Made by a program: the position numbers and the translations under genes. From 630D-37 sp037447295 (lineage in GTDB: Bacteria > Chloroflexota > Anaerolineae > Anaerolineales > Villigracilaceae), in NCBI GenBank assembly GCA_037447295.1, contig JBBIGZ010000025.1:1-35802 (forward strand): a stretch of 35,802 nt of DNA, in the 5' to 3' direction. Below the pieces are notes generated by a model. That model was not told where the DNA came from, did not search any database, and saw only the letters and a program-made list of their open reading frames with translations. Shown piece after piece: positions 7,968-14,966 of this stretch. Each line of letters starts with the position of its first letter. Within the stretch, counting starts at the first letter, position 1.

Positions 7968-8024
7968 CCGTGTCCTACTAGATCAAGCCTATGTGGCAAG
8001 ATGTGGCTTTTGCAGTGGAGTCAG
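7968..8024. repeat. Dispersed intergenic repeat of a second family, copy 1
   Basis: CCGTGTCCTA, then a GTGTGGCA-like box (ATGTGGCAAG), then TGGCTTTTGCAGTGGAGT run in the same order and spacing as at 26888-26938. The longest shared block is TGGCTTTTGCAGTGGAGT. A possible promoter follows directly (TTGCAG at 8010, TAAATT at 8031), so the element may supply part of the promoter of the cupredoxin gene. Confidence 0.65.
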
Positions 8025-8059
8025 CACTTGTAAATTCTTTTCCCAAAGGAGGCTTGTAC

Positions 8060-8488
8060 ATGTGGAGAACGTTTTTCGTCCTAGTGGTGGTAGGATTGTT
8101 GTTACTCACGGCCTGCAGTGGCAAGCAAACTACTACTACTACTACTTCCACAGAAGTTCAGATCACGCTCACCGATTTCGCCATCCAGTCTACCCGTACG
8201 GAGTTCCAATCCGGAGTCACCTACCACTTCGTGGTTACCAACAAGGGGCAAGTGCCTCATGAGGTGATGATCATGCCGCCGGAAATGCAAGCTGAAATGA
8301 GCATGGATATGGAAGAGCTGGATAAAATGGCTTTGGCGACCGTGGACCAAGAGAAACTGCCACCAGGTGCTACCTATTCTTTTGATTTTACCTTCACCGA
8401 GCCGGCTCCTGACGGGAAATTGGAATTCGCTTGCCATTTGCCCGGTCATTATGAGGCAGGGATGAAGCTGGCAATCAGTGTCAAATGA
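8060..8488 (+). CDS. Cupredoxin (plastocyanin-like) lipoprotein
   Basis: This 142-residue protein begins with a lipoprotein signal peptide ending in the lipobox LLTAC, so the mature N-terminus would be a lipidated Cys. A Thr-rich linker follows, then a cupredoxin domain. Type 1 copper ligands are visible: His in the QVPHEVM segment, and Cys, His and Met in FACHLPGHYEAGM. It probably carries electrons or binds copper on the outer face of the membrane. The start at 8060 has a strong AAAGGAGG; an in-frame upstream start at 7991 would delay the signal peptide. A paralogue lies at 19464-19868. The partner redox protein is not evident. Confidence 0.88.
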   Translation: MWRTFFVLVVVGLLLLTACSGKQTTTTTTSTEVQITLTDFAIQSTRTEFQSGVTYHFVVTNKGQVPHEVMIMPPEMQAEMSMDMEELDKMALATVDQEKLPPGATYSFDFTFTEPAPDGKLEFACHLPGHYEAGMKLAISVK

Positions 8489-8522
8489 GACAAGAAGATC
8501 TGGGTATCACAGTTGAAGCGAA

Positions 8523-9218
8523 ATGGGAATAGAAAGCGCGCCTTTCTATCCCAGAGAAAATCCGCAGAGGGAGTCTTCGTATGAAACTCTCTTTGCGGTC
8601 TTTCTTACCGGGTACGGGCTATGGGTGTTCATGCCTTTCCTGGCGCCTGTTTTTATGCACTTGGGTTGGACTGCGGCCGGGAAGGCATTGTATTTCTTTT
8701 ACTCCTTTTTCTGTCATCAGTTACCTGAGCGCTCGCTCTTCCTCTTCGGCAGTAAAATGATGTACTCTCTGAGCGAGATCCAGGCGGCATGGCAAGTGAC
8801 GAACAACCCGCTGGTGTTGCGCCAGTTCATCGGCAATGAGTATATGGGATGGAAGGTTGCTTGGTCAGATCGAATGATTTCGTTCTATACCAGCATATGG
8901 CTTTTTGCGCTGATCGGATTCTTGCTTCGTCGTCGCATTCGCCCCCTACCCTGGTGGGGCTATGCGCTACTCCTACTGCCGCTGATCGTGGATGGGGTCA
9001 GCCATTGGATCAGCGATCTGGCCGGTATTGGCAACGGCTTTCGGGATACAAACGTCTGGCTTGCCACGCTGACTGGGTACTCCCTGCCGGCTACCTTCTA
9101 TGCCGGCGATGCGCTTGGCTCGTTCAACTCACTCATGCGCTGGATCAGCGGGATTCTGGCCGGCGCCGGCTTGGCCTGGTTCTTCCTCTGTCTCCTCTTT
9201 CCAGCCTCTGAACGTTGA
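8523..9218 (+). CDS. DUF2085-family membrane protein
   Basis: The 231-residue protein has about five membrane segments. It carries the DUF2085 signature FFCHQLPERSLFLFG, a Cys-His-Gln and Arg motif after the first membrane helices. A second conserved stretch follows in LLLPLIVDGVSHWISDLAG. The family's function is not established; the Cys-His pair suggests metal or cofactor contact, but this is inference. It follows the cupredoxin gene by 34 bases in the same direction, so the two may share a transcript. The 3' end is only two bases from the convergent membrane-protein gene, with no terminator between them. Confidence 0.82.
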   Translation: MGIESAPFYPRENPQRESSYETLFAVFLTGYGLWVFMPFLAPVFMHLGWTAAGKALYFFYSFFCHQLPERSLFLFGSKMMYSLSEIQAAWQVTNNPLVLRQFIGNEYMGWKVAWSDRMISFYTSIWLFALIGFLLRRRIRPLPWWGYALLLLPLIVDGVSHWISDLAGIGNGFRDTNVWLATLTGYSLPATFYAGDALGSFNSLMRWISGILAGAGLAWFFLCLLFPASER

Positions 9219-9220
9219 TC

Positions 9221-11278
9221 TCACTTCTCCTCGATCACTTGCCAGCGCCCTTGGGAATCCTGCTCACAGCGCTTGATCGGCTGGAAGGGGGGATCGATGG
9301 GTTGTAGCTCGTAAATCACCACATTCCATTGAGAAACTTTCAGCCACGGTGGGGCCTCCTGGGGAGAGGGCAGTGGAGGAAAATGGGCATGGATTTCGGC
9401 AAAATGCACTTCGTACGTCATGTAACGAAAACCTTGGCGGTACAATTCTACCCAAAATGCTTCTGCATTTTTAGAGGCTAGTTCTCGTAGGGAGGGATAT
9501 TCGGCTGTTTGGGAGGAGCAGGCAAACAGATCCGGACGCAAATAGTAGCGATAGCCATGGAGAACAAAGATCCGTTCCCCTGGTGCAGCGCGGTTATTGA
9601 GGGGATTGAAGAAAGTGCAGAACGGATCGTAAGAGCATAGTGCTTGTCCATTCGGAGCAATCGGGGAATAAGTGACCAAGGAAATGAGCAAACTGCGCGC
9701 GGCTACAAAGATCAGCAAAGCCAGGATCGTGATCTGGAAGACGCGGCGATACCCTTTTTGCAAAAATTGCATTCCTTTTTCAAGAACCTGTGCAGCGAAC
9801 AGAAAGAGCAAAATCCACAGGAAAAGCACATAACGGATCTCAAGAATGGTGAAGGAAAGAGACACCCAGCTCGCCAACGCAAAAAGGGCAGAAAGGAACA
9901 TGCGGCGCGCCTCGGCCGAAAGTCCAAGAGCGGAGCGCACGCTTCGGAAAAACAAAAACGGGGCCACGCCAACTACAATTGGTGAAAGATTGCCCATCGT
10001 CGGCGGCAGGTTGAGAAACGTGACGACCAGTGGGTAGAGCAGACGGACCACGTTCATATAGCGCGGGTCAAATGGAAGCCAGGGACTCCAATCAATTTTT
10101 CCCACGTACTCCAGCGGTGCCAGTGCCGCTCCAAGCCACCGAGCGTTAAGAAAAAGGTAAAAGAGACCAAAGGCCAAAATTGGGGGCAGCATCCAAAGCA
10201 CCGAAAGCGTTCGTCGCAGGCCGTTTTTCCAGCCGCCAGAACGCACATTTTCCCATGTCCAGAGGAGATAAAACGGCAATAGGAAAAGCGGAATGAGCAC
10301 CGCATTATACGGTCGAGCAACGATCGCCCAACCGAAGAAAATGCCGATGAGCAGGAAATGCCTTCGTGATGGCTCGCTTGTGCTATGGAGCACCCAGCCG
10401 ATGGCGGTGACAAGAACTGCCAGCACGATGAGATCGATTTTGCCATCTCCGCTCAGGTCAACGAAAGCGGTGGTGGTCAGCATGATGGTCAGAAAGTAGA
10501 GTTTAGCCCGAAAGGTGAGGTCTAACCGTTCTGCGATCCAGTACCCTGCGGCCAAAATGGCCAGCGCATGAGCCCAGGTGAGCATCCGCGCCGCTTGATC
10601 GCCGAAGGTTTGGATGAGAGGGGTGAAAAGGATGGAAGCGTGCAGGGCGCTGACCAGGAAGCGATCGGTTGGATGGAAAAGGATCGCCTTACCACTCATG
10701 GCGATGATTTTGGCTTCCGAGAAATATATGACATTTGCATCATAGGTAAGGCGAGAAGAAGAATAGAATAATGCCGCTAGGGATACCAGAGGGATTAGGA
10801 AGAGTAAACTTTTTTCTTCCCGCTTCAGGTTACAGTAGATTTGGCCAATACTTTTGGCAAATTGCAAGCTCTGTCTGAGCAAAAAGTAGCCGGGGATCAA
10901 TCCGCCCAAAAGGATTGTCCAACTCCAAGCCGGGCTGAGCGCGTTCCGATCCGCGAGAAGGAGGAGCACAATGGAAAGGAAGATTTCACCGAATAAGAAA
11001 GCAGTTATCAGATGGGAATAGGAGGTGGAGTACCGAATATTTGATAAGCGCAATAATAGCCAACCCCATCCTGAGATGGCAAGGACAAAGAGGAACAGGC
11101 CGCCTAGAGCCAGAATCGTGTCGCTCCAAAAGCGCCAGGGAATCGAAATCTGACCCAGCGCGGCGAGATCCTCTCGGCGGTTTAAGATCAGCACACGTAG
11201 ATAGTCATTGCGGCTGATGAAGATAAAAAGGGATGCGGAGAGGATGAACCAGGAAGTAATGGTTTTTGAAAATTTCAT
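9221..11278 (-). CDS. Large polytopic membrane protein, GT-C/GT39-like
   Basis: A 685-residue protein with a dozen or more hydrophobic segments across residues 10-530 and a soluble C-terminal domain of about 150 residues. The first extracytoplasmic loops contain SSRLTYDANVIYFSEAK. The sequence FRAKLYFLTIMLTTTAFVDLSGDGKIDLIVLAV resembles the central helices of dolichyl-phosphate-mannose-type GT-C proteins. An acidic residue in the first loop is usual for catalysis in that superfamily (here the D of YDANV is a candidate). It is the last gene of a minus-strand run that includes two GT2 enzymes and a GT87-like protein, so a role in assembling a surface glycan is likely. Confidence 0.6.
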   Translation of the reverse strand: MKFSKTITSWFILSASLFIFISRNDYLRVLILNRREDLAALGQISIPWRFWSDTILALGGLFLFVLAISGWGWLLLRLSNIRYSTSYSHLITAFLFGEIFLSIVLLLLADRNALSPAWSWTILLGGLIPGYFLLRQSLQFAKSIGQIYCNLKREEKSLLFLIPLVSLAALFYSSSRLTYDANVIYFSEAKIIAMSGKAILFHPTDRFLVSALHASILFTPLIQTFGDQAARMLTWAHALAILAAGYWIAERLDLTFRAKLYFLTIMLTTTAFVDLSGDGKIDLIVLAVLVTAIGWVLHSTSEPSRRHFLLIGIFFGWAIVARPYNAVLIPLFLLPFYLLWTWENVRSGGWKNGLRRTLSVLWMLPPILAFGLFYLFLNARWLGAALAPLEYVGKIDWSPWLPFDPRYMNVVRLLYPLVVTFLNLPPTMGNLSPIVVGVAPFLFFRSVRSALGLSAEARRMFLSALFALASWVSLSFTILEIRYVLFLWILLFLFAAQVLEKGMQFLQKGYRRVFQITILALLIFVAARSLLISLVTYSPIAPNGQALCSYDPFCTFFNPLNNRAAPGERIFVLHGYRYYLRPDLFACSSQTAEYPSLRELASKNAEAFWVELYRQGFRYMTYEVHFAEIHAHFPPLPSPQEAPPWLKVSQWNVVIYELQPIDPPFQPIKRCEQDSQGRWQVIEEK

Positions 11279-11335
11279 TTTTTTATTAAATTATTCTGTT
11301 TGAAAGAATAAAACTGCAGATGTTTATCAATCTTG

Positions 11336-12136
11336 TTATCTACCAAGTTGTCTGGCCACGGTTGCATACGCAATACGGTTCACCAAACGATGGAGAAAGT
11401 GTAGGGAAAGAAGAATAGGGGAACGGACATGTTTTCGGATCATAAAAAACTCTTCATTGACACCTTTAATAGCACTCTGGCGAGTTTTTGATGTTGGATA
11501 AGAACGAAAGCATGCAAGGTATGCGTTCAGGAATTGGATAGGGTGCTTGGCGCTGATGCGCAACCAGAGATCGTAGTCCATTGTATATTGAAGGTTTTCA
11601 TCCAGATATCCTACCTCTTCGAGTAAATGGCGATAGAAGAATGTAGAAGGTTGGGGAATATAGTCAACAATCGAGAGAAGGGGTCGGCTGCGAGTACTAA
11701 GTAAAAGGTGCTTATAGGCAGCAATTGCTTTACCTACTTTTTTGCCGTGAACATCAATAATATGACATTTTCCTGTCACCCATACGGCTTCCGGGTTTTC
11801 GTTGAAAAACCTAGCGACTTTCCGAAAAGCGCCTGGTTCATATTCGTCGTCTGCTCCTAACCAGGCAACAATATCTCCCCGGCTCATGCGCAAGCCCTTG
11901 TTGATGGCATTTGCTTGACCCTTATCCGGTTCACTAATCCAACGGATTGACTCATGGCGTAGGTTTTTGAGGATTTCAAGAGTTCCATCCTGTGAACCTC
12001 CGTCCACGATGATTATCTCAAAGGGGATATATTCTTGCCTAAGGATCGATTCGATGGCGTTTTGAATGTAGCAGGCTTGATTCAAGCTGGGAATGATGAT
12101 CGAAAAGTAAGGCTGGTTATTCATAAACCAAAGCAT
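11336..12136 (-). CDS. Family 2 glycosyltransferase
   Basis: A GT-A fold enzyme of about 266 residues. FSIIIPSLNQACYIQNAIESIL is the usual N-terminus. IIIVDGGSQDGT follows, then the very typical SEPDKGQANAINKGL segment, and WLGADDE supplies the DxD-type nucleotide-sugar/metal motif. YTMDYDLWLRISAKH near residue 210 is also common in this family. It should transfer a sugar from a nucleotide donor to a surface-glycan precursor on the cytoplasmic side. The ATG at 12136 overlaps the preceding stop as TGATG; an alternative start at 12124 (MNNQPYFS) is equally good by alignment. The DNA here is AT-richer than in the flanking regions. Confidence 0.88.
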   Translation of the reverse strand: MLWFMNNQPYFSIIIPSLNQACYIQNAIESILRQEYIPFEIIIVDGGSQDGTLEILKNLRHESIRWISEPDKGQANAINKGLRMSRGDIVAWLGADDEYEPGAFRKVARFFNENPEAVWVTGKCHIIDVHGKKVGKAIAAYKHLLLSTRSRPLLSIVDYIPQPSTFFYRHLLEEVGYLDENLQYTMDYDLWLRISAKHPIQFLNAYLACFRSYPTSKTRQSAIKGVNEEFFMIRKHVRSPILLSLHFLHRLVNRIAYATVARQLGR

Positions 12137-13338
12137 CAGCGTGATATTCTTAATATTTTTTGCAGTTTTGTTTTTGTTTGAGCGTCCATTGATGCAAAAA
12201 ACAGATAAGACATTCCAATCAAAACGACCCAAGATGCGATCTCATTGACAACAGAGGAGATGAACTCGCCTCCAGGAGTTGGAAAAAGAAATCTTTGTAG
12301 GAGCAATTCCCACAATAAAGTGTATATCGCTACCAATGTAGCCTGAGCAACAAAACTTCCTCTTTCTGATAAGCGAAAAAGCAGAGGAAAAGCCGGTATC
12401 AGAAAGGTTAGGCGGTAATCGAAGTTAATAAGCGTAAACAGGAATGTGCCCACATATACTCCTGTTGCTGCACGGAAACCATTGATGTGAATAGGAGGTG
12501 CATCATCGGAAGATAGATTTTTTTTGAAAGCAGCAAACATACTCCATATCAAGAGAGAAAGCAGAAGGGAAAGTATAAGGAAAATTAGCCACAGTGGTAC
12601 GTACCAGCTGTATAGCTTAGATGTGGTAACTAACAATCCGTAAGAAAGATCTACGGATTTTGGCGTGTTAGAAGACATGAGACCAATATCCGGGAGCTGG
12701 AAAAATAAGTATAGTAAAGTGAATGCGATAAATGTTGCAAAGATCTTTTTTGAATTATTGACCTTCAGAAATATTGGAGCAGCAAAAAGAGGAAAAATCT
12801 TCAAAAAAGTCGCCAGCAACAAGGTCGTTAATGCCCATCCTGCGTGATATCCTATTTCTACAATTGCTAAGGCTATTAGGAAGAAAATCAGCAAATCAGT
12901 ATTAGCGCGTTCTGCGCCTAGTAGGATGGCCGGGGAGAAAATAGCTCCTAGAATGAGGAGAGCCTCCCTAGGCTTAATATCTGGAAGAACTAGCCACAGT
13001 CCAGAGAGCCACAAGAGTATTATTAATACGGCGACTAGGGTTGTGGATTGTTGGGTAAGCCCTAGTACGGATAAGAAATAGACCCATATCCGCGGATAGT
13101 TTAGCTTTCTTCCCCATGGATCAAAAGGATTGATCTGCATGGGATCAAAACCGTGTTTGTAAGATTCAACGCTGGAAAGTACACTCCGTAGATCTGCAAA
13201 GTATGGATGCATAACTGGAATGTTCCAAAGCAACCAAACTTTCTCATAATCATATGTTTTTACTAGGAGAGCAAAACTAATTAGCCCAAATGCTATAGCA
13301 ATCGAGAATACTCTTCTTGAACTTACCGCATATCTCAT
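12136..13338 (-). CDS. GT87-like (DUF2029-type) integral membrane glycosyltransferase
   Basis: A 400-residue polytopic protein with about ten membrane segments. An extracytoplasmic loop with an acidic residue (PYFADLRSVLSSVESYKHGFDPM) follows the first helix. LNYPRIWVYFLSVLG and AILLGAERANTDLLIFFLIALA match the pattern of DUF2029/GT87 polyprenyl-phosphate-mannose-dependent transferases, in which a N-x-D or similar motif lies near the third helix. The sugar cannot be named. The stop overlaps the next gene (TGATG), indicating coupling. The gene is one of the most AT-rich parts of the window, with many Ile, Lys, Phe and Leu(TTA) codons, which suggests acquired DNA. Confidence 0.65.
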   Translation of the reverse strand: MRYAVSSRRVFSIAIAFGLISFALLVKTYDYEKVWLLWNIPVMHPYFADLRSVLSSVESYKHGFDPMQINPFDPWGRKLNYPRIWVYFLSVLGLTQQSTTLVAVLIILLWLSGLWLVLPDIKPREALLILGAIFSPAILLGAERANTDLLIFFLIALAIVEIGYHAGWALTTLLLATFLKIFPLFAAPIFLKVNNSKKIFATFIAFTLLYLFFQLPDIGLMSSNTPKSVDLSYGLLVTTSKLYSWYVPLWLIFLILSLLLSLLIWSMFAAFKKNLSSDDAPPIHINGFRAATGVYVGTFLFTLINFDYRLTFLIPAFPLLFRLSERGSFVAQATLVAIYTLLWELLLQRFLFPTPGGEFISSVVNEIASWVVLIGMSYLFFASMDAQTKTKLQKILRISR

Positions 13339-13425
13339 AATAGCCTCATGAAATATCGTTCTAATGGAGCATGTGGCAAAATGAAATGTATTAGCCCAAA
13401 GCTGTGAATTAGGCGTGCTTGCTTT

Positions 13426-14451
13426 TTATATATCATCAGATCCCTCAGAAAAAAGAGGCGAGGATAAGGGTGTTTGAGGAACGTTGCGAAGGTCTATTTC
13501 TATTGCCGAGAGCAGGAATTGGATTCCCAAAATGAGGCTTAGCGTTGGCAGCATTACTGTACCGGTCGGCGCAGGGATGCCAAGGTTTGCATACTTGATC
13601 CATTTGCTGATGCCGAAAATTAGCCCGAACAGGATCAATGGAATTCCACTCAGCAAGTATATTGAGAGCATTGAAAAATCATACAGAAAATTCCGCAGGA
13701 TAATCCTGCGCAGAAAAGTGAAAAGAAGGCGCGGTGGAAAGTTAAGGAAAACTCGGCGCAGGGACAGGTTAGATTTTTCCGTTCCATAACGTGCCGGAAT
13801 CGGCACATCCAATACGCGTGCTCCTAAAAGATATAGTGCACCAAGCATAGAAATCTCAAAATAATAGCTGGGATCGATTGTCTCAAGTGGGATCATCCGC
13901 AAAACCGTCGCACGAATGGCCACGTATCCGTTTGTTGGGTCAAAGATATTCCAGTAACCGCTGGCTAGTTTGCTTAGAAAACTTAGTGCAATATTACCGA
14001 TCTGCCTGACCCTTGGCATTTGGGAAAGAGCGGTGAAATCATGAAAACGATTGCCTTTGGTGTAATCGGCTTTTCCCTCCACCAGCGGGATGATCAGAGA
14101 AGGCAGGTAAAATGGATCCATTTGTCCATCACCATCCATTTTTACTACAATTTCAGCTCCTAGTTCCAATGCCTTCCGATATCCGCTGATCATCGCCCCG
14201 CCTACGCCACGATTTTGCTTATGGCGAATCAATACGAGACGTGGTTCCTCGGTCATCAATCGCTCAACCCTTTCAGCAGTGTTGTCTGGGGAAGCGTCAT
14301 CCACTACGATGATATACCGAACATACGAGGGAATAGTCTGAATTACTGTTTCGATGTGATCTTCTACTCGATAGCAGGGAATCACCACAGCTATTGAAAT
14401 TTTTTCTAACGAAAACTTTCTTTGCCGCATAAGTATTTCTATTTTACTCAT
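13426..14451 (-). CDS. Polyprenyl-phosphate-type family 2 glycosyltransferase with C-terminal membrane domain
   Basis: The 341-residue protein has a GT2 catalytic domain at about 18-250: ISIAVVIPCYRVEDHIETVI, IVVDDASPDNT, QNRGVGGAMISGYRKAL and VVKMDGDGQMDP with the DxD motif. The segment YTKGNRFHDF follows, then FDPTNGYVAIR. These match DPM1/GtrB-like enzymes that load a sugar onto polyprenyl phosphate. Two or more membrane helices follow (YLLSGIPLILFGLIFGI and MLPTLSLILGIQFLLS), as in the GtrB subclass. Such an enzyme would make the lipid-linked donor used by the GT-C-type membrane proteins downstream in the same cluster. The gene is the first of the minus-strand run. Confidence 0.9.
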   Translation of the reverse strand: MSKIEILMRQRKFSLEKISIAVVIPCYRVEDHIETVIQTIPSYVRYIIVVDDASPDNTAERVERLMTEEPRLVLIRHKQNRGVGGAMISGYRKALELGAEIVVKMDGDGQMDPFYLPSLIIPLVEGKADYTKGNRFHDFTALSQMPRVRQIGNIALSFLSKLASGYWNIFDPTNGYVAIRATVLRMIPLETIDPSYYFEISMLGALYLLGARVLDVPIPARYGTEKSNLSLRRVFLNFPPRLLFTFLRRIILRNFLYDFSMLSIYLLSGIPLILFGLIFGISKWIKYANLGIPAPTGTVMLPTLSLILGIQFLLSAIEIDLRNVPQTPLSSPLFSEGSDDI

Positions 14452-14966
14452 GAATTAAGCTTGAAAATGCATAGACGTTTTAATGGTAATACCTAAAACG
14501 AAACGAGAAATGTTGCTGCATATCAGGCTATACGCTGTCATGATCTTGTCATGCTTGGTAAGGTATTTGCTATTTATTTTCCACCTGAAATGTTGAATCT
14601 TCTCTCAGTCTCTCCTCTTCATTCGAGAAAAATGGTTTATAAAATCAAATAAGTTAACGGCAGAACAAAGAAGCATGGCTGATTATAACCGATCCTTGTC
14701 GGTGAGCGGGACAATGAGAGCGCCGGTTCCGTTAATGTGTTGTCAATTTTCTGCTCGGCAAGATCAGCTCTTTGGGCAGATTTGGCGCTTATTCTTTATG
14801 CACTTTAGGTGATCTTGTGGTAGGATTTGTATATCATCGGCCGCTTTTTGGCATTTTTCCATATAGGTCGCCTACCCACGTATTCGATTCCACCATTTCC
14901 ACGGTCCACGGTCCACGGTCTACCGTCCACTGCCCACCGTCCACATCCCCTATCGGAGACGCTTGA
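14452..14966. other. Long intergenic region with heptad-type repeats at its right end
   Basis: About 515 bases between divergent transcription units. The left two thirds are AT-rich like the adjacent glycosyltransferase genes; composition shifts near 14.7 kb. No gene, tRNA or clear riboswitch is visible. At 14896-14950 sits a reverse-orientation stretch of the heptad repeats (CCACGGTCCACGGTCTACCG, then CCCACCGTCCAC), ending 17 bases before the NACHT gene. The promoters for both directions must lie here, but I cannot place them with confidence. Confidence 0.6.
14896..14950. repeat. Heptad-type repeat stretch upstream of the NACHT operon
   Basis: Tandem units of the type CACGGTC and TACCGTC, the reverse complement of the GACCGTG/GACGGTA units at 5122-5257. 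The stretch ends just before the Shine-Dalgarno region of the NACHT gene. Confidence 0.75.

Larger units (their letters stand above)
7713..8059. other. Gene-free stretch between CAP-LysM and cupredoxin genes
   Basis: About 350 bases without a convincing gene. It holds the promoter of the CAP-LysM gene at its left end and, at 7968-8024, a copy of a second dispersed repeat (see the copy at 26888-26938). The Shine-Dalgarno of the cupredoxin gene (AAAGGAGG, 8046-8053) is at the right end. I see no RNA gene or terminator in the remainder. Confidence 0.6.
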
